From contig NOWV01000082.1 of assembly GCA_003344405.1 (NCBI GenBank), forward strand, positions 1-64,000: DNA of 64,000 nt, in the 5' to 3' direction. This DNA is from Trichoplax sp. H2. Taxonomy: Eukaryota; Placozoa; Uniplacotomia; Trichoplacea. Below, piece by piece: positions 14,701-34,368 of this stretch (position 1 is its first letter; each line of letters starts with the position of its first letter). The notes beneath the pieces are model-generated. The model worked only from the letters and a program-made list of their open reading frames with translations, was not told the origin of the DNA and ran no database searches. The translations under genes and the position numbers were made by a program.

Positions 14701-17700
14701 AAGCATTAAGTCTCTATAAAATTTGAAGTAGTTTGTATTGAAGGTTTAGGCATACATACTGATATGCTTATACATTGTATTAGTGCTTCATTTACATTTC
14801 ACAGCTTTTCAAATTGTAATTCAGTTAGGATGCGGAACCGTTGTTTAAATTTTAAGATTTTTGAGGCTATTAACTTGTATCGTTGTCAAGAGTGTAAACA
14901 AACTCAAACTCCGAAGCATTATTGAACATCCGTTTTATTACTCATCCCTACTATACAGCATTAATACTTTGATTATGCTTACTATTAACTATGCAAACTT
15001 CAAATAGTTATTTGCATCTACTTAAATATCATTCAGCAGATAAAAGCATTTATCGTCTCCGATGTGAATCAGATCCTCAGGCGAAAAAGTTAGGCATGGC
15101 TGACATTGCTGCTACATTTACTAAAAGTGCTCGCAAAGTTGTGAATAACGCGAAGACAAACTCTATGCTAAGATCTGCAACATTCAGAGAATCTACGTAC
15201 GTGATAAGATTTTAGTCAAAGCATTACATGAAAGATACGCAGAGAGTTCAAAGTGATTTTGATGTTAGCTTGGTTTACTGTAGTCTTAACAGTTTATTAC
15301 ATGTGATGAAAATATGTTGAGGATTTTCGCTGTAGGTCCTTAGTATTTTTTCCTTAGTTTGGAGCTTGCATGATTATACACATGTACAGTAGATAATATC
15401 CATAACTCACTGGTTGTGAACTAAAATTTATTAATCATTTTATTAGGTGGGATACCTACGACAATATTGAGGTTTGGAATATATACTCTATACTGCTTCG
15501 GATATTCTTTCTAGAAATCATTTAAATATGAAATGTAGATCTCATTATCAGAAGTGCTAGATCCAGATTTAATAGTATAAATGTCTATTCGTCAACACGC
15601 TCAGGATCGTTACACAAGATTAGTGTTAGCATTCAAAACGGATCAGTCAACGATGTCGGTTAGATTATCTTCACAGGTGCTGCTAATTTGTAGTATTTAC
15701 GGTTAATTCCTGTAATTTGCTCTATAAGGATAAGCACCTTTTGTATCTTAGGAGCGTAGCTTAAAGCTAACGGAATCGAATGCCAATAAGGAAATTATTG
15801 ACCTTAGAAATGTTATAAAGGTGCTTAGCAATAAGAAAAATCTATGGCCGACTGAGCACGCTTGCGTAACTAAAATGTTTCAGTACAACAATTGAGCCGT
15901 ACTCAAATAAATCTAATATATATATTTTAATGGCTGAATCATCGTCACTTAATAAATGTAGCGGCTATGTATTTAGTTATAGATTTACAACCGTACGTAA
16001 CCCGATTTAATAGTTTCATAACGAAGATTCTCAATTTATTAAACTATTTGTGTTTCGGACAGATTTTGAATCGATTGATTACAGATCTTAGAATAAAGGT
16101 AATAAGCTTACTTTCTGGTTCGAGCATAATTCAGAATGACGTTTCTCTCATAAATTCATCTTTATATACTAGGAGGTTATTCGAGCGGCGGAAGACTATA
16201 CTGACGTTCTGGAAAAATGCCTTTCCAGGATAATCAGCAAAGCTGAAAGTCTTGGTAGCGTTCAACAAGTAAGTGATTGTTGATTTCCTAAAGATTCTGA
16301 TCTCAAGACCTTGTCCTCATAAATTTGTAAATTTTAACCATTTTTATCTTTTATACTAATTATACTTTCATTTAGGAAGAAAATCTAAGCATGTCCATTA
16401 AAATACTTATATCATACTCAGAGCATTTGAAGCGACAAATTGCCGGACAAAAAGAAGAACTTGAAGAAGCAAGGTTAGACTTTACAAAATTCGAAGTTTC
16501 TTAGAAGAACAGAATTGTTCCTTTTGTAATACAGATTGTAATTTATCTCTATAAGAAAACGGCGTGATGAGCAAGCCCTGCAGAATACCGCTCTTCGTAC
16601 TATAGGAGCAATGCCGTCAATACAAAGTTAGACTGTATTTATAATCAATCTTGATTCTCCACTATAATTCTGAATATTTCCCGTTGCCTGCAATAATTCA
16701 GTAGTATTTGTAGCGGATATATAACTAAACTGATATGATCTTAGTCGGTATTATGCTAATTAGGCTATTAAAAATTTAATACAAAAACAGCATCACATGC
16801 TAGACTAAGGCATCGAAAAGGTGTCACTTCAACAGATCCGATTCATTCTCAATCCCCAAGGGTAAGTTTTATGTTGAGATCTCACTCAAGTTACAAAACA
16901 TTGCATGCTTATTTAGCTAAAATTCGGTAAAAATTGTCGCATGACAGTCTTAAGATTTCTTAGAAGCGAGAAAACTGCGTATCCGAATTTTTAATAATTC
17001 TTCTTTAAAACTTATCGAAGTTGATGACATGTCTGTTCGTTATCGTACAATAGCTTGATCGTCGACAATCACTTGGACAGTCCTTTGCGCAAATGGCTTT
17101 TAGAGCAGCGCAAGCAATCGGTTTACAAGAAGAAGAAGAAAAGGAAGGTGCTGAAAAACAAGAAGTTGTAAAAGGACCTATGAGAAGGTATTGCACCTAG
17201 ACATAATTCAGGCATTATGCTGCAGTAGAATATGCTGCTAATAACATCAATCTTTATCTGATAACGACTCTGATGATTAAAAGCAATGAATAAATCTGCT
17301 ACTCTAAACGTGACAGGTCGTCATATTAACAGTGTTATAATACAGTTTGTCGTAGTGATATTAAAATAGGATCACTCAAAATTACAATTTAGGAGACGAG
17401 GGCCAGTGATTGGTGCTATTGCCGAGGAAAATCCAGATAGTAATTTGGAAATCGTAAATCAAGACAATCACGAAGACGCTACCACCAATAATACAGACAT
17501 TTACCAGCAAGGGTATAATATTATGAAGGCACTGCAAACTAGTGTCTGGCATAAAGTCATTTATTACTTGTGTGTTATTACAGATTTGAAAAAGGATTAC
17601 AGACACGGATTAGTAATGAAATGGAAGAGATGCATGAACAGCAGGATGCTATTGAAGCAAATGTTCGTATGCTAACAGAAAGGTAAATCAATCAATCTGT

Positions 17701-18283
17701 TCAACAAGTATCTCTGAGGAATTTCTACGCGTATTCTTGAAAGGAATTAGAATATTTCGCAAAATTAAATAGTACGCGTTTATGGCGAATTAGTTTTGAT
17801 CGACTGTACAGGTTAACATTAAATGTAACCTTTTTTCAACTAGAGCAAATGTTTTAGAAGAGAAATTTACAACAAATGATATAGAAAAGTAAGACCACTT
17901 ATGAACTCATGATGTTTTGTAACTTATGTAAAATTTTCGTATATAAGTTTTGTTCTATTTAATTAATGAAGCTGAGATTGTTTAAAATTTACAGATTATT
18001 TAAAAATAGAAATGATAATGCTACTTCGAAAGACATGATACACGAAGCAGGTAGCTGGCGTGAGGAATTTCTCATATCCTGCAATAATATATTGTTGAAT
18101 TATCGATGTTGGATGCAGAGCAAATACGGGAAGAAATTGTTTTGGTTCCTCTTTTTTATCGCCATTTTTATGCTGATCTGCATCTGGTATTTACCTTTAA
18201 GTAACCTGGCGAAACATGTAGCTAGCATTAGCCATAGCTATTTATCGTCAACAAGAAGTCGAGAGCCACCAACTCCTACATAA
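2725..18283 (+). CDS. Long coiled-coil KASH-type nuclear envelope protein (KASH5/LRMP-like)
   Basis: About 38 short exons splice in consistent phase into roughly 1,480 residues. The chosen start is ATG 2725 (MSDFGKF); the frame has no ATG before it. Exons 1-2 (2725-2907, 3019 to about 3142 or 3151) encode a degenerate EF-hand pair (LETLFRVCDVQSTGEV; LARLFDPGNGDPLI) like that of KASH5/CCDC155. Exons from 4005 to 17890 are rich in heptad coiled coil. Two large exons (5943-6511, 13586-14235) are non-coiled. The last exon (about 17995-18283) has a hydrophobic anchor FWFLFFIAIFMLICIWYLPL, then about 28 residues ending EPPTPT. KASH proteins sit in the outer nuclear membrane, bind SUN proteins through a proline-rich end and link the nucleus to dynein or actin. 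The family call rests on architecture. Exon 2/3 joining has two workable solutions, both closing at GTGAGT 3602. A 3.6-kb intron (7829-11395) leaves open two separate genes. Confidence 0.68.
9540..9860. repeat. TACTG/CAGTA satellite cluster in large intron
   Basis: Repeated TACTGTACAGTAC words in both orientations are interrupted by unique stretches. The cluster includes CATGGACTGCTAAAAGAAG at 9673, a word also seen near other satellite clusters. Confidence 0.85.
9939..9970. repeat. AT dinucleotide microsatellite
   Basis: An uninterrupted alternating AT run flanked by ATTATA. It is a simple sequence repeat within the large intron. Confidence 0.9.
10123..10200 (+). repeat. Dispersed repeat, copy A
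   Basis: The segment reads AATGGTAATACTATCTGTTA, then ACATTATCGTAAA, then CAGCAAAGCGACG, then GAGTTTG and ACTAGT. The same words in the same order recur at 43144-43230 with small indels, so the two are copies of one interspersed element. Both lie next to satellite clusters. Confidence 0.8.
10320..10560. repeat. TACTG/CAGTA satellite cluster in large intron
   Basis: Several near-perfect palindromes of TACTGTACAGTA (for example around 10325-10345, 10360-10386 and 10496-10530) are separated by unique sequence. Confidence 0.85.
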
Positions 18284-19724
18284 ACTAAACGATTCTTGGG
18301 TTCCTTAGTAAAATTTAATACTTACTTTTCTGACAAAGAATATATATAAACAAGCATAACAATTTGAAATAATACAAATAATAATTTTATCTATTACAGT
18401 GGAGTATCTAAGTACCGACTTTACAATATGATCGCTATAATTGAAAATCGTTCTAATTTGTTATTTTTCTTTGTAATGTTACGCAATTACCATTACTTAA
18501 TACCCTGCAATATTACAACAAACCTCGAAGTTATTATACATTGATATGGATATACTAATGCTGGACTGAGTTTGCATCTCCGATGGTGTATCTTGTAAGT
18601 TTTAGCGTGGTACTTAACCGAAATTTGGGCTGTAGAAAAGGCGACGCATTGCTACATTCAGTCGATCAGTAAAGACTGATTGATAGCAGCTCCTATTATA
18701 TATTAATATAGCTACTGTTATTATATAGCATACAGAAACGTGACATACTTTTCTGGTAATGTACCCCTTGCATACAACCCTTTAATAAAGATTGTATACA
18801 TGATGTATATATACGACCTACTATTTACGACGAATTGTTTGAAACCTTGCAAAGTAGTAATTCATTCTTATTATGCTGCTATATTTCGTAATCACGAATA
18901 TTTCCGTGTAATGACCGAAACTCCTGTACAATCAATCAAGTCGCGTTACAGTAAGAGTGTTTTGGAAAATTAATTAGTCCATCAAACATGGCAAATTTCC
19001 TATGTAATACGACAGACATCTACATGAGAAACTCGATATGTTTAATAAATTTTCCCGAAATTCGTTTTTATGTAAGTTGAAATAACTACAGCGTGTCTAG
19101 CTTCACGATTTCATAATCACGAATGTTTCTGTTCACGGCCGTAACCCCTATATTGTCATGGACCACTAATTACCTTACGGGTAAAGTATCTAGTGATCCT
19201 TGATATGGTACGTGTACTCGAGCATTTGTAAAATGACCCTCTTTACTCTTTATTAACTTTACAGTACAATCTAATTCCAGGAGCACAGTACAGTATTTAG
19301 TTATTTCGTATTATCATTTAAAAAACAGTTTTTGTACTGTGTTATGCTCGTAGAGTTATTAAACATGAAATTTCGGGTACGGTACATTAAGTTAATCAAA
19401 ATGTTATGAGATATAAATTCGTAAATCAATCAAAAATCGTCGACTGTCAAGAAGTTCCTATACAAGTGCAGTGCAATGAAATATAGTGTACCAGTGCAGA
19501 CTAATGTTACTTTATCTGGCTACTATTGTCGTGCTGCGGTCCTGTACGTGTATGGTATGATTGGGTAAATGCTAGCACACCAAGGCAAGAAGAGAACAGT
19601 ACGACAGCTGGACGACGGATGGATATGGGCGGGGTGATGGGGAGAAGTTAGCGCTAGTCCTAGGCAAGAAAGCTGAAACAGCAGCCTTTTTTTCACCATA
19701 TGATGAACACTAGGGTCTCTACTA
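18284..19724. other. Intergenic interval between two + strand genes
   Basis: No exon was recognised. The ORF at 18740-18973 has no motif and no splice context. Only isolated satellite words are present (for example 19284-19296). The sequence should contain the 3' UTR of the KASH-type gene and the promoter of TTLL1. Confidence 0.6.
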
Positions 19725-26765
<7,041 letters not shown>

Positions 26766-27655
26766 TAGATATATTTTTGTAAGATTGAATGAATCACTTT
26801 AAATGTAGGAGTAAATTTGCAATATGACGCATGTAACATAGTCTCTGTCTCTAGTGTTAGAAATTTTGTAAAATTGTTAAGAATATTGATATAAACTAAC
26901 CATATCGAGTAGCTTGATGGGAGAAAGCGTTAAATTGTAAACAATCTATGATAACTATGGTAATAATAATCTATGGTAACTTATGCTTTTTAATTCTTTT
27001 GTAACATCAACATCTAGCTAGATTTAGCTATACTACTATAGGGCGCATAATACTATAGTTAAATTATTACTATACCCCACTCCGTCTTTGAGTCAAATTT
27101 GAAATTTCATTTGTGTATTGTGCTAAGAACCGTTATCAATCTTCGTTAAAAATGCTTGACAAAGATTGCTTTCAGAAGTATCTAACAATATTTTTCTATG
27201 CTTATAGCATAAAGCAATTTAGTACAGTATGTTACTTAAACTAAGGATTCTTACACTACTAACAAATTTAAGAAGTTTTCGATATGAATAGCTACAAATA
27301 ATTAAAATCTGCTTATTAGTACAATAGCGTATCTGAAAAGCATTTAATTTATTAAGATTAGTAGATACAATTTTATGGCGGATAATGTTGGCCCATCCTT
27401 CGAATTATAAGACAGCAGTGTACAAATTAAAGATTGGTATTTATTCACTAAATTTTTTAATCATGTACACGTAAAAGCTAACTACACCTTAATTAGGCGC
27501 AAGTACAAATTGTGAGCTGAACGTAAACCATAGAAAAGTAAGACAAATAACAACTAAAGTGCTGAGATTCCTGATGCAGTATGAGGTGATTTCTACTACC
27601 ATAAAGTATAGCTAATACTAGCGAGTACTACGTTTACGAATTAGCATCAAGGCAT
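26766..27655. other. Convergent interval between TTLL1 and PSMD13
   Basis: AT-rich sequence holding the 3' ends of two tail-to-tail genes. No exon and no dense satellite cluster were seen, only isolated words such as that near 27220. Confidence 0.65.
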
Positions 27656-30600
27656 TTAGGCAACAACTTCAGGGGACTTTTCTTCAATATTTGAAACTGT
27701 TTTTCTAACTTTATCGGACCAACTGCTTATCTGTTCTTTCAATTCGGTTAGCTGTCAAAATTATTTACAGGATTAAATCAAATAGCAGAATAAAAATTTA
27801 TCATAAGAACGTTTCTATAGTCGTTCATTCACGAAAGCAATAAGTGTAAAAGCGTCACCTGTGATAGATCGAGTACTCTAGGCCGGACCCATATCATTTC
27901 AGCTCTTTCAAATACTTGATTGATTTTGCCTACGGTAGAGATTTATAAGTTGAGTACAATTATCTAGGTAAACTGAAATAGTCAATGCATTTAAACCTTC
28001 AAGTAAACCACGAGCAAAAGCTTTCATGACAAGCATCTCAACCTGAGGAATGCCGAATAAGAGCTTATTACTGTTATGCAAATAGAATTTCAATTTATCA
28101 CTGGAGTTAGATAGTAAAGAAAGGCTGTCTGATTTTTTTCCTTATAAGATACTCATACCGAGCCTAATGGTGTTTTCGTAAAGTGAGAAATTTCTTTAAA
28201 ACTTAGAACTCGATTATTGGCCGGTTTATGAAATGTTAGCTTTTAAAAAATAATCGATGTAATTAAATGTATCATGGCTTAAGAGACGGTGTTAGTACAA
28301 ACGTAATGTAAGTACGAAACACAGTAACGTAAGGTTTAATGCCATACATACCTCAACTAGGCCAAATAGGGCCAGCTTTTGTCGTAAGCTCCCTTCATTT
28401 TGAGCTAATTCGGTCTATCAAAGCACGTTTATAACTACGTCAGGAGGCAATGAAACGTTCAAACTTTTCTCTACGCATGGATATATTTTACCTGTTCCTT
28501 CCAGTACGGTTTCAAATTCTCAAAAGATTCATGATCTCCTAAAAGTAATATAAAGGAAGATTTAGTGAAAGAAAATTTTAAATTCAATCATTGCCGGTAG
28601 TATCAGAAGGGTGCAAAACTGTAACTTTTACCTTTATTAAAGGCTAACAGCATTCTTATGATCCATTCATCATTAGTTTTACGTAAAGAATTTAATATTG
28701 GATGAACGAGCTACAAATAGCCGAGCAAAAGAAACATTTATTGCAACTTTGATAGGTATTGCTAAATATATAAAATCCTGCATTCAGCATACATTACCAG
28801 TTCCCCAAGATTAAATAAATTATCCGCCAACAGTGCGGCAAAGGAAAGGTCACGTGCTCGAGCTTTTTGTTCATCCACTATCATTCGAATATTGTAGCAT
28901 ATACAATCCACATATTAATTAATTATAAAGCATATTAAAATTTTTTATACAGGAAAATCTTATATATCTATAATTTACATGTAGCCTTACATGTCATATC
29001 TTTTAAGTCAATGCAACCTAAAAATCTCAATGCATCAGCAAAGTACCCTGAAAAATCTCCTTGCATCTATTAAAATTCATTAGTCATCGATTAACTTTAA
29101 CTAGTAATAATATCGAGTTCATGAATCTAATAGAAATCAAGTTTAACAAATTGAAGCATTACCTTACAACATTTGCTACACAGATCATAGTACTGGGCAT
29201 GTACTGATGTAATCCCTTGCATTTCGTCCAATAGGGGTGCAGTTTCATCAACAGCCCTCTAAAATTGATCAGTGATCGTTACGAATCTTTTTAAAACAAT
29301 AACTAATTAATCATTTGCCTACCTTGACAGAATTCAGGTCATTCCTTGCCAAATATATTCTTCCTATGGCGGTCTTGCATAATACAATTGATTCGACGTC
29401 TTTATTGACCTGAAATGTTCGAATTCTTTTATGTAAAGGTCTTTTATTAATTGCTGAACATAAAGAAGTTCACTTATGTTATGGAGCGTCATGAATTCGC
29501 TTCATATAAATCAAACCCTTAATACCTTTTCGAGGACCCCTTCTAACAGATGTATCGAATACTCCAAGTCTATTGTAAGATACGCCATCAATGCATTGAT
29601 ACAGACTTATCATCTGAAAACTATTAATACTTGCCTGTTATTTGTTTAACTACGCACAGTGATATTTCGACAAGAGATAAAGGACTAATCCTGTTTTACA
29701 AATAGAAGCTATTAGAATGAATAATTTTGTAGCTAAGACTTTCGTACCAGAGCTATAAAAATACAATCAAGATTTTATCTCCGTTATGACTTCGTCGATG
29801 TTAAGCAAAACCTTAGCAAATATTAAGCCCATCTGCGGTTACTACTATAAGTTCAATATATATGTTACTATACAGTATTACGATTGTGTCCTTCTCTAAG
29901 CATCCAAGTACACGTTTAAAAATTATTTAGCTCATAGAGTATCATTTACTGCTTTATTTCTTTAAATCATAAGAAGTAAATTTTGAAAAACCCAGACAAA
30001 AATGACAGAGAAACAGATCTTCTAAATCAGTAAAATATGATCCTATGCTATTGATACTATAATGTATATTTTGTGTAGTAATGATCACGATTATTGGATA
30101 TCCAAACCTTAATTCGATATCTGAAATAAATTGTTGGTATATCTATAAAGGTAAAACAGCATTCAGCATTAATCATTAGTACCATACACCGTGATGTGAC
30201 GTCCGAAGTCATGTGATTTATAACTTTAGGTTTTTCTCTAACCTTATAATTAGTGGAAGTAAAATGTTAATGTGACGATTATTCTATAATCATACTACAC
30301 TGTACACTACTTTATGGGTACAACTACCTTATACATTTGGTTGAAATAACTTTCTATACACTACGCTTTTTTCATATTAATTTCCAAATTAAATGAACCA
30401 ATGACTTTGGATCACATCATCGTCCTACAGTAAGTAACTATTTGCTGTACATAATCGCTTAATTATCTCTAACAAGGATTAATGTATCATTTACCTCTAG
30501 TAGTTCATCTCCCGAATTAAAATAACTCGAATTCATAAACGAATTTAATTCCAACGTTAACTGATGCCACAATCTGTACTGAAATAAATGCACATAAATG

Positions 30601-31275
30601 AGTTAATTAAAAACAGACAGATCAAGCTAGAGATACAATAATGCGGAGCTTAGATAGGACACATCAATGCATTGCAAAATCAATATTTTCCGTGTTCATT
30701 CATCAGGGAAAACGATTACTACTTCTACGTTTCGAAACTTTTGTCAAATACTCAATGCTGTAGCCGAGTACAATATAATTATGGTTTCCGGCCAATAAAA
30801 GCTATGATATTATGCACAAGGATAACTGGATTCGCAGCAAAATTATTTTCGGCTAGGGATGTATAATAACTAAACGGCATGCGCACCCAAAATATACAGT
30901 AGTGATAAGAAATGATTGTCAAAAGCGAAATTCTTCACTAAAAGTACGATGTCTAACGTGCTTTAAGCTCGAGACTTAATCTAATAAAATATTTCAAGTT
31001 TGTAATGTCTAGCAGCTGAATAGTAACTGAAAGAAATGACGGAAGAAACGCACTTTTCTGGTTACGAACCATTTACCTAATGTATAATTCGTATTCTTAT
31101 TATTAATAGCTACTTAAAGTGCAACTGTACAGTAAATTGGAAGTAAAGTCAGACTTGCCTCTTAATGTAAAGATCTTGCAGTCTTTGCCAGATATCAGCA
31201 ATATCAGTGTCATGACAGTTCAGTCTCTTTCTTTCTAAGAAGTTGACTGTATTTGTATTAACAACACTTGCCATT
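27656..31275 (-). CDS. PSMD13: 26S proteasome lid subunit Rpn9 (PSMD13)
   Basis: Rpn9/PSMD13 is a PCI-domain scaffold subunit of the 19S lid. About 13-14 exons on the minus strand read from ATG at 31275 (MASVVNTN) to the stop at 27656. Recognisable words in order: WQRLQDLYIKRLWHQLTLEL, VLCKTAIGRIY, GITSVHAQYYDL, YFADALRFLGCIDLKD, ARARDLSFAALLADNLFNLG, LVHPILNSLR, MLLAFNKG, KPANNRVLSFKEIS, VEMLVMKAFARGLLEG, KINQVFERAEMIWVRPRVLD, LTELKEQISSWSDKV. These match the human order throughout, including the PCI winged helix (VEMLVMKA). The last exon is about 27656-27753 and the first is 31159-31275. Exon 1 ends at AG|GCAAGT, a GC-AG donor that is required for frame. Joins around 29560-29830 are approximate. 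The gene converges on TTLL1 and diverges from the KIAA2012-like ORF. Confidence 0.94.
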
Positions 31276-31379
31276 CCTAAACGGATAATTGATAGACTAA
31301 AAATGTGCTTAAAATTTCCTGTTTGCTAACTTTAAAAGACAAAATTATGTCTATACATTATCATATTGTGCTTAATTGT

Positions 31380-31765
31380 TACGACTGTACAGTACTATGT
31401 ACCTTACATACTGTACACTGTACAGTGGTACCATTTTGCAAGTTAGTGCCATAATAACATTAACATTTATAGTTTAGAGAAGTACTGTACAGTACACAGC
31501 ACTGGCACTGACTACTGAGTACTGTACACTGTATTACTTTTGTTTAACTACTGTACTGTGCACTGTACAGTACAGTACAGTACAGTACACTACACTACAG
31601 TGTGTTACAGTACTGTATAGTAATGCATGTTGCAGAAGCTGGCGTGATGTCAGTACAGTAACAAGCAGTGTTGCAAACAATATCCCATAATCAGAATCAG
31701 TATCAGAAAAATATCTCAAAAAAACGCTTATCCCACGCATCTACAGTACAGTATACTGTACAAGA
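31380..31765. repeat. TACTG/CAGTA satellite cluster
   Basis: Dense TGTACAGTAC and ACTGTACACTG words in both orientations, most continuous at 31550-31620. It lies just upstream of the PSMD13 start. Confidence 0.85.
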
Positions 31766-32639
31766 TCGGAGCCCGTTGCATAGCAGCCATAGCTACGATG
31801 ACTTCTGGGCCATCGTACATAGCGTAGGTTAGGAAACAGTAGCTGAGCTCGTAATCTTCTGTAGTGATATAGAGAAGTAAAGTAAACAGAACAGCAGTTG
31901 ATCGGCCTGAGCCCATGGTATAGTAGCTGATCTCGTTGGCTAGCCTAGTGTATCAGTAATTAACCTATCAATAAAACCCCTTCCTTCATCCTCAACCTGT
32001 CTTTATAATCCTTGTGAGTCAAGATATAATGCTACACCAGGGACTTATCATTTTTTATTTTTACTACATGGGAGCAAAACACCGTATTGTCGACTTACAG
32101 TACAGTATCGTGCGGTAGTAAATTCATACTTCACGTCAGGCCCACTTACTGTACTCAGCTGATGAATTTAGTAAGTCTATGCTATTTACTGTAATTATTA
32201 TTAAATATAGTATACTGTACTGTATTGTAATCAGTTAGAACTTAGAAGATTACTAAAAGGGAGAAAAGTACGCACTACGTGTTTCTTACTGCACATCACT
32301 TTACTACTGTACTCATTTCGTCTTTGCGGAGAACGTTATCGTTAAATAAGCAACTTGAAATTTGGAGCGATGATAGAAACTGTAATATGGTACAATATGG
32401 AAGTGTCCAGCTAACATTATGAAACATTTTTTACATTCTGGATCCCTCTAATCTACAGTACTTTGTCTATTGAGTTAAGACTACACGAAAGCAAGATTGA
32501 AATTTAATTTGATTTAATTAATTTGTTTATGAAGTTATAAATTACAGGCGATCCGTTATGCGCAATACGACTCGTATAGTACGCGAAGTATAACAAGCGA
32601 GGGGTCTACTAGTTTTTAATAATTCTATATGTAACAGAA

Positions 32640-32810
32640 TAAAAAATACTGTACAGTAAAACCAGTGTCATGAACTATAGAAGTACTGTACTATAGTGAT
32701 TTCTATGCAGGACAGTACTGTTCTGAACAGCGCTTCTATTGGACTACGAGAAAACTTACTGTACTGTACTAGTGTAATGTACAGTACAGTGTACTGTACT
32801 TTTCTTTAAG
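32640..32810. repeat. TACTG/CAGTA satellite cluster
   Basis: Palindromic runs at about 32646-32660, 32682-32696 and 32755-32803, immediately upstream of the probable 5' UTR exon of the + strand gene. Confidence 0.8.
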
Positions 32811-33229
32811 ATAAGATTAATCCATTAATTCATTTTGCAGGTCTAGGTCTGAGTTTGAGTTTAGTTACCATGGCAGCGGTACGTTCAATGACGCATTCAT
32901 TTTAAGCGACTTAATTGGAAGAGTACAGACGCGACAATATCGTTCCAACCTAAGTTGCAGTTTTTGGCGTACTTTACATGTTCATGCCCATTTATTCATA
33001 CGTTTACTTTTTACAGAGGTTACGATACGCAGTATACGTAACACCATTTCAAGATAAAAAATCAGAAGTTACATGACTTTTCTTTGTTCAATTGTAGCCG
33101 GCTGTGCATTATACTGTATGTAGCAGTAATGGCAATAGCTTTCCTAATGTGATAAACATACGTCGTGTTCAACTTTAATAACGTTAATAACGTCATTGTT
33201 CTAATACGTATCACCTCAAGAGCACCTAA

Positions 33230-33810
33230 ATGTTATCACCGCTGGCCAAAGGACTAGGCACTTGGGATGGTCAAGTCGTTATTGATGCAAAAGAGTTAAA
33301 AAAAGCAGTAAGTAGCTTTAGTTTTTTCATCATCAATGTAATACCTCATTTAATTTGTGAGTACATACAGTCAGTACAGGGTACAATCCAGTAAACTATT
33401 AAAATTATACTTATTTTCATGATTCACACACCTTACAGGCACACGATGTTTCATTGCCAATTCTGCCTTCATTATTGGCTTCATCAGAACCTACGAGATC
33501 GGAACGGGAAATAGCTTCCTATGGAATCTCAAAGCAGTGTTTAAAAAATGCAGTTGATGATCACATATCATTACCACGAACGTTTGCTACGCGAAAAGGA
33601 GCATTGCTGCTTTTTACTGGTCCAGAAGACTTATTAATCGATTACAAAAGACCTGAATTTCCGGTTCCGTACACAAAAAATCACAAGGCCCTGCCACGGG
33701 TCAATGCGAAAGACATCCGAAAAGTATTACAAACTACCAATAAACTGCGAAGCACAGTGCTAGATTTTGGTAACGATATCATTGAGAAGGCAAGCAAAAA
33801 TACTAATTAA
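33230..33810 (+). CDS. KIAA2012 N-terminus-like protein (149 aa as read)
   Basis: Two exons, 33230-33307 and 33439-33810, give 149 residues. The start is ATG 33230 (MLSPLAKGLGTWDG), which follows an in-frame TAA directly. The stretch ISLPRTFATRKGALLLF resembles a segment near the N-terminus of vertebrate KIAA2012 (FLPKTFSTRKGALILY, from memory), a long uncharacterised coiled-coil protein. No enzyme motif, signal peptide or membrane segment is visible. The annotated stop may not be real in the mature transcript: a usable donor G|GTAACG at 33770 would skip the last codons and could lead into the charged coiled-coil gene 600 bp downstream. No acceptor of matching phase was found in that gene's first visible exon, so an additional exon would be needed. 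It is annotated separately for that reason. Confidence 0.5.
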
Positions 33811-34368
33811 TAAATATAATTGTACATAAAGCTGGAGTTGTGAAAGTGATATAAGAACATAACTGCATTTACCAGTGGCTACAAAATCGCTATCAATTTT
33901 TAAGGAAATTTTGAAAGATACATGTTTTTACTACCTATAAAGTTATGTATACGAATAACTACCTAATGTAATCTATGTACCATAGATCAGAAGCCCTGAA
34001 CATCTAATGCTTTATAAAGCTAGTTCCAATATAACATCATAGTTCGATTAAGTGGATGATACGAAGCCATAATAGATTTCAACGCTGTGTCACATAAATT
34101 ATCTAAAGGAACGTCCTGCATTAGATTAAATTTGTATCGTGAACAGAATCAAGACATTTAGGCATAAATTTAGTCGAACGCCCAGTTTATTGTAAAATTT
34201 TATCTTTACAATATTAGCAGAAATTGAAACTTACTAGAGGAGCATCATTCAATTAATTAAGATGTAATATCTGACTCTTCAGTACTGCAATTATTTGACT
34301 TCTTAGAACTGTAGATGCTGTCATTATATCAGTATGGTTTTTACAAGAGATATTAAAATTTGTAACGT

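Larger units (their letters stand above)
31276..33229. other. Divergent interval with satellite clusters
   Basis: This interval separates the starts of PSMD13 (-) and the KIAA2012-like ORF (+). Satellite clusters occupy 31380-31765 and 32640-32810. At 32841 a probable non-coding exon begins after TTTTGCAG and ends at GCG|GTACGT (32878). If spliced to the exon containing ATG 33230 it would carry a five-codon upstream ORF (ATGGCAGCG then AGCACCTAA). Confidence 0.6.
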
